Positions 58,610 to 64,000 of a DNA stretch of 64,000 nucleotides are shown here, piece after piece; the first letter of the stretch is position 1, and every line of letters starts with the position of its first letter. The notes beneath the pieces are model-generated. The model made no database searches and had not been told where the DNA came from. It saw only the letters and a list, made by a program, of their open reading frames with translations. Source of the stretch: Neocallimastix lanati (nom. inval.) (lineage: Eukaryota > Neocallimastigomycota > Neocallimastigomycetes > Neocallimastigales > Neocallimastigaceae); the NCBI GenBank assembly GCA_016946835.1, contig JACVTC010000003.1, positions 3,481,001 through 3,545,000 of the forward strand, written 5' to 3'. The position numbers and the translations under genes are program-made.

Positions 58610-59034
58610 TCGTATAATGATAATGATATATATGCTTACTTAAACCACGACCAAAGAAACTATATAAGAAGTGCATTTCAGTTTCAATAATACTAATTTT
58701 ACGGAAAGTAATCATAATTAATAAGATTGCGAAGGCACTGTATATATATTAATTTATATAATAATTTTTATTAGCCTTTCTGTTCAATAAATTTTATCTT
58801 TCAAATTAAAATTTATTATTATTTCCTTTTTAACTTTTCTTTTTTTAAAAAAAAAAATAAATAAATAAAAGGAAAACAAATAAATAAATTATACACTTAC
58901 ACATAATACATGTTGACAATAGCAGTTGAAAATATGAATTCTTTAACAATATTAATGAAATTATAAACACCACTAACACCAATTAAGATGGCGGTGACGA
59001 TGTCAATAATTTGGTATATTAATTTCTTTTCCAT
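58242..59034 (-). CDS. COPI-associated-type small membrane protein, 4 exons with a 10-nt microexon
   Basis: Minus-strand exons 59034-58901 (134 nt), 58737-58640 (98 nt), 58488-58479 (10 nt, CATATTTATT) and 58362-58242 (121 nt); 120 aa. Donors are GTAAGT, GTAAGC and GTAAGT; acceptors ACAG, ACAG and AAAG. Without the 10-nt exon the last exon would be out of frame; with it the junction reads GRGL-T-Y-L-F-I-G-L, matching the SFxGRGLxYxFxG signature of the COPI-associated/Tvp15-like family. Four hydrophobic segments are visible: residues about 8-28, 33-60, 80-92 and 95-112. FRKISI follows the second. Family members sit in Golgi/COPI vesicle membranes; the role here is inferred. The protein is short, and the C-terminus ends FKKAEPEF. 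Confidence 0.85.
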
Positions 59035-59852
<818 letters not shown>

Positions 59853-60269
59853 ACTTAATCTATAGAAATAAAGAAATATAGAAATAAAAAAATAAATAAT
59901 AATTAAAATTTAATAGATTTAAAGGTTATTATTAATTCTTTTCATTGTTTCTTAGTTTGTTTTTTATTATTTATTATTTATTAAACACACAAATAAATAT
60001 TTAATTACTGAAAACACTTATTTTTTATTAAATCACATATATTGGTTTATATTATATTATGTAGGGAAACACATTGTGTATATATTATTTATTTATATTA
60101 ATTTATACTCTACTCGAGTCTATATAGTTTTGATTGGATATTCACCATATATTTAAATCTATTTTAATATATTGTCTAATATATATTAATTGTATTAATA
60201 ATTAATTTAAATATTTTTTTTAAAGTTAATATTTAGCCACTAAATGAGCCGTTTTTTAACTAAATCAAA
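59853..60269. other. AT-rich intergenic DNA, no gene seen
   Basis: Somewhat more mixed sequence at 60060-60150 and 60230-60265, but no open frame, RNA signature or repeat recognised. Confidence 0.5.
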
Positions 60270-60690
60270 AATTTAATGATAAATAATTAAATAATAAATA
60301 ATTAAATAATTAAATAATAAATAAATAAATAATTAAATAATTAAATAATAAATAATAAATAATTAAATAATTAAATAATAAATAATAAATAATTAAATAA
60401 TAAATAATAAATAATTAAATAATTAAATAATTAAATAATAAATAATAAATAATAAATGATTGAATAATAAATGATAAATAATGGAATAATAAATAATAAT
60501 TTAATAATAAATAATTAATAAATAATAAATAATAAATATTAATAATAAATAATAAATAATAGAATAATAGAACAATTGAATAATAGAATAATAGAATAAT
60601 AGAATAATTGAATAATACTAAAAAGAATAAAAAAGAGTATTTATTGATAAATAATAAATAATTGTATAATAAATAATAAATAATAATCAT
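60270..60690. repeat. Degenerate (TAAATAA)n array with TTAAATAA and TAGAATAA variants
   Basis: Interspersed units of 7 and 8 nt (TAAATAA, TTAAATAA, TGGAATAA, TAGAATAA). The segment at 60550-60620 has a run of TAGAATAA units. A minus-strand open frame (60415-60690) is a product of the repeat. Confidence 0.92.
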
Positions 60691-60904
60691 TTAAATAACT
60701 AGCATTAAATACGAAATAAACGAAAAATTAATTGGGTCTAAACAGCATAATAAAATGAAAGTAACAATGAAAATCCATTTTTACATGCGTTTTCTTGGAA
60801 GATACCATGTACCTTTAATTAAGGAATAACGAAAGATAAGAAAAATCGATAATTCGATAATTATTAAATACTATAGAGAAAAAAAAAATTATTATTATTT
60901 ATTA

Positions 60905-60940
<36 letters not shown>

Positions 60941-61454
60941 TATTATTATTATTTATTATTATTATTATTTATTATTTATTATTATCAATTATTATTATCA
61001 ATTATTATTGCTCTTTTTTAAATTATTATATTTAAAATTAATTACTCGTAATATATTATGATATTTGAAATATTGAAATAAATGAAATAAAAAAAGAAAG
61101 AACAACATGGTTTTAAAATATCTTTATTATTATTATTTATTATTTATTATTATTATTGTTGTTATTATTATTATTAGATATATATAATAATATACAAAAA
61201 ATATATATATTTTTTGTTCATATATATTAATTTATATCTTTAACGTTTTTTATTTTTATTACTTTTTTAAATTTATTATTATTTATTATCTATTATTACC
61301 TATTATTATTATTATTATTATTATTATTTATTAAAAAGTTCAAAAGTAAAAAAAAATATTTAAAAAATAAAAAGTTACACAAAATCTTTTTTTAAAATTT
61401 AAAACTAATAAAATTATTTAGAAAGAGTAAATGATTTTATTATTTTATATATAC
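60691..61454. other. Intergenic DNA with (ATT)n tracts
   Basis: A more mixed patch lies at 60695-60850 (CATGCGTTTTCTTGGAAGAT) with no recognised content. ATT/TATT tracts lie at about 60888-61010, 61120-61165 and 61275-61335. No gene. Confidence 0.55.
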
Positions 61455-63530
61455 AAAATTAAATAATAGAATAATAAATAATAAATAATAAATAATTAAA
61501 TAATAAATAATAAATAATAAATAATTAAATAATAAATAATAAATAATAAAAAGAATTAATAGAGTATTTATTAATAAATAATTAAATAATAAATAATAAA
61601 TAATAAAAAGAATTAATAGAGTATTTATTAATAAATAATTAAATAATAAATAATAAAAAGAATTAATAGAGTATTTATTAATAAATAATTAAATAATAAA
61701 TAATAAATAATAAAAAGAATTAATAGAGTATTTATTAATAAATAATTAAATAATAAATAATAAAAAGAATTAATAGAGTATTTATTAATAAATAATTAAA
61801 TAATAAATAATAAATAATAAAAAGAATTAATAGAGTATTTATTAATAAATAATTAAATAATAAATAATAAATAATAAATAATTAAATAATTAAATAATAA
61901 ATAATAAATAATTAAATAAGAAATAATAAATAATGGAATAATAAATAATAAATAATTGAATAATAAATAATAAATAATAAATAATAAATAATGAATAATA
62001 AATAATAAATAATAAATAATAAATAATAAACAATAAATAATAAATAATAAATAATAAATAATAAATAATAATAAATAATAAATAATAAATAATAATAAAT
62101 AATAAATAATAAATAATAAATAATAAATAATAAATAATAAATAATTAAATAATAAATAATAAATAATAAATAATAAATAATAAATAATAAATAATTAAAT
62201 AATAAATAATAAATAATAAATAATTAAATAATTAAATAATAAATAATAAATAATTAAATAAGAAATAATAAATAATGGAATAATAAATAATGGAATAATA
62301 AATAATAAATAATAAATAATAAATAATTGAATAATAAATAATAAATAATAAATAATAAATAATGAATAATAAATAATAAATAATAAATAATAAATAAATA
62401 ATAATAAATGATAAATAATAAATAATAAATAATAAATAATAAATAATAAATAATAAATAATTAAATAATAAATAATAAATAATAAATAATAAATAATTAA
62501 ATAATTAAATAATAAATAATAAATAATAATAAATAATAAATAATAAATAATAAAATTTTAAATAATAATTAATAAATAATAAATAATAAATAATAAATAA
62601 TAATAACAATAAATAATAAATAATAAATAATAAATAATAAATAATAAATAATTAAATAATTAAATAATAAATAATTAAATAATTAAATAATTAAATAATA
62701 AATAATAAATAATTAAATAATTAAATAATAAATAATAAATAATTAAATAATTAAATAATTAAATAATTAAATAATAAATAAGAAATAATTAAATAATTAA
62801 ATAATAAATAATAAATAATTAAATAAGAAATAATAAATAATGGAATAATAAATAATGGAATAATAAATAATAAATAATAAATAATAAATAAATAATAATA
62901 AATAATAAATAATAAATAATAAATAATAAATAATAAATAATAAATAATAAATAATTGAATAATAAGTAATAAATAATAAATAATAAATAATGAATAATAA
63001 ATAATAAATAATAAATAATAAATAATAAATAATAAATAAATAATAATAAATGATAAATAATAAATAATAAATAATAAATAATAAATAATGGAATAATAAA
63101 TAATGGAATAATAAATAATTAAATAAGAAATAAGAAATAAGAAATAATAATAATAAATAATAATAAATAATAAATAAATAAATAATAAATAAATAATAAA
63201 TAATAATAAATAATAAAATTTTAAATAATAATTAATAAATAATAAATAATAAATAATAAATAATAAATAATTGAATAATAAATAATAAATAATTGAATAA
63301 ATAATAATAAATAATAAATAATATTGAAATAATAAATAATAAATAATAAATAATAAATAATAAATAATAAATAATAAATAATATAAATAAATAATAAATA
63401 ATAAATAATAAATAATAAATATTAAATAATAAATAATAAATAATAAATAATAAAAAAAAGTATTTATTTATAAATAATTGAATAATAAATAAAAAATAAT
63501 AAATAATTAAATAATTATATAATAATTAAT
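61455..63530. repeat. About 2-kb (TAAATAA)n satellite-like array
   Basis: Nearly continuous heptanucleotide TAAATAA units with regularly placed variant units (TTAAATAA, TTGAATAA, TGGAATAA, TAAGAAATAA). Near its left end (61550-61860) a compound unit of about 50-60 bp containing AGAATTAATAGAGTATTTATT occurs six times. Higher-order blocks recur, for example TTAAATAAGAAATAATAAAT followed by TGGAATAA at about 61912, 62254 and 62820. No coding content. Confidence 0.95.
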
Positions 63531-64000
63531 AAATAATATTATATATTAATTTTTTATATAATAAATATAAATTAAAAAATTTTAAAAATTAATAATAAAA
63601 GATGAAAAGAAGATTCGTTTAAATTATTTTTTTTAATTTTTATTTTTAATTTTTTATTTTTATTTTATTTTATTTTTTTTTTATTTTATTTTATTTTATT
63701 TTATTTTATTTTTATTTTTTTAAAAAAAAAAAGTAATAATTATTATAATTATTATAATTAAAAAGATTAATATAAACTATTTTGTTTTATTCTTTCTTTC
63801 TTTCTTTTTATTTTCTTTTCTTTTTTTCTTTTTTCTTTTTTTTTTGTATTACTAATATAAAATTAATGAAAATTCTTTATATTCAAGTATTAATTTAAAT
63901 ATAAACTATATAATTTTTTATAATACTAATAAAAAAAATTTTTTTTAGACTAATAATTATTAGCAACTATTGCTATTAATAATATTAATATAAATATTTT
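63531..64000. other. AT-rich DNA to the window edge, no gene seen
   Basis: TTTTA pentamer tract (about 63640-63720) and pyrimidine-rich TTTCTTTC stretches (63785-63845). Nothing recognised. Confidence 0.5.

Noticed and set aside
60415-60690. Minus-strand Tyr/Leu-rich frame resembling a membrane protein
   Set aside because: Hydrophobicity comes from TAA/TAAAT repeat composition only.
61455-63530. Telomere or CRISPR interpretation of the long repeat array
   Set aside because: The unit TAAATAA lacks G-rich telomere strand asymmetry, and there are no unique spacers between constant repeats as in a CRISPR.

Overview
The window is a very AT-rich eukaryotic chromosome segment. Non-coding DNA is almost only A/T homopolymers, (AAAT)n and a heptanucleotide repeat. 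Genes are short, with introns that start GTAAGT or GTAAAT and end AG. The combination of extreme AT bias, locally amplified gene families, an ankyrin-repeat protein, chromovirus, copia and LINE elements fits an anaerobic gut fungus (Neocallimastigomycota) best. This is inference; an amoebozoan such as Dictyostelium is the main alternative. No rRNA gene, confident tRNA or CRISPR was seen.

Layout. 1-16.9 kb: two small conserved housekeeping-type genes on the minus strand (a Yippee zinc protein at 2820-3518 and an At2g23090-like zinc-finger protein at 12433-13127) in repeat-rich DNA. This DNA also holds a GC-richer island (9.38-9.78 kb), a structured-RNA candidate (10.34 kb), a MITE-like element (10.76-11.16 kb) and several perfect hairpins (14.07, 14.37 and 16.08 kb). 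16.9-45.8 kb: a cluster of six gene copies (A-F) plus four decayed copies of one family I cannot name. All six have the same three-exon structure with a 5-nt middle exon. The conserved core resembles, from memory, the W-x-[IM]-S-x3-A-Y region of bacterial ParB/phage-type DNA-binding proteins. Copies B and C form a large inverted duplication. An ankyrin-repeat gene (36.5-38.0 kb) and a second GC island (39.95-40.27 kb) lie inside the cluster.

47.8-57.0 kb: a decayed Ty1/copia element with its own degenerate LTRs. A younger chromodomain Ty3/gypsy element (49977-55862) sits within it, with LTRs of 642 and 693 bp. The gypsy ORF is intact in frame but has lost the reverse transcriptase, RNase H and the front of integrase. 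57.0-57.6 kb: a decayed LINE fragment on the minus strand. 58.2-59.0 kb: a four-exon COPI-associated-type membrane protein gene, minus strand, with a 10-nt microexon. 59.1-64.0 kb: simple repeats, ending in about 2 kb of (TAAATAA)n and derived units.

The housekeeping genes do not form a pathway. The coherent unit is the tandem and inverted gene-family cluster with its shared upstream and downstream flanks. All gene models come from reading splice signals and frames by eye; no search was run.
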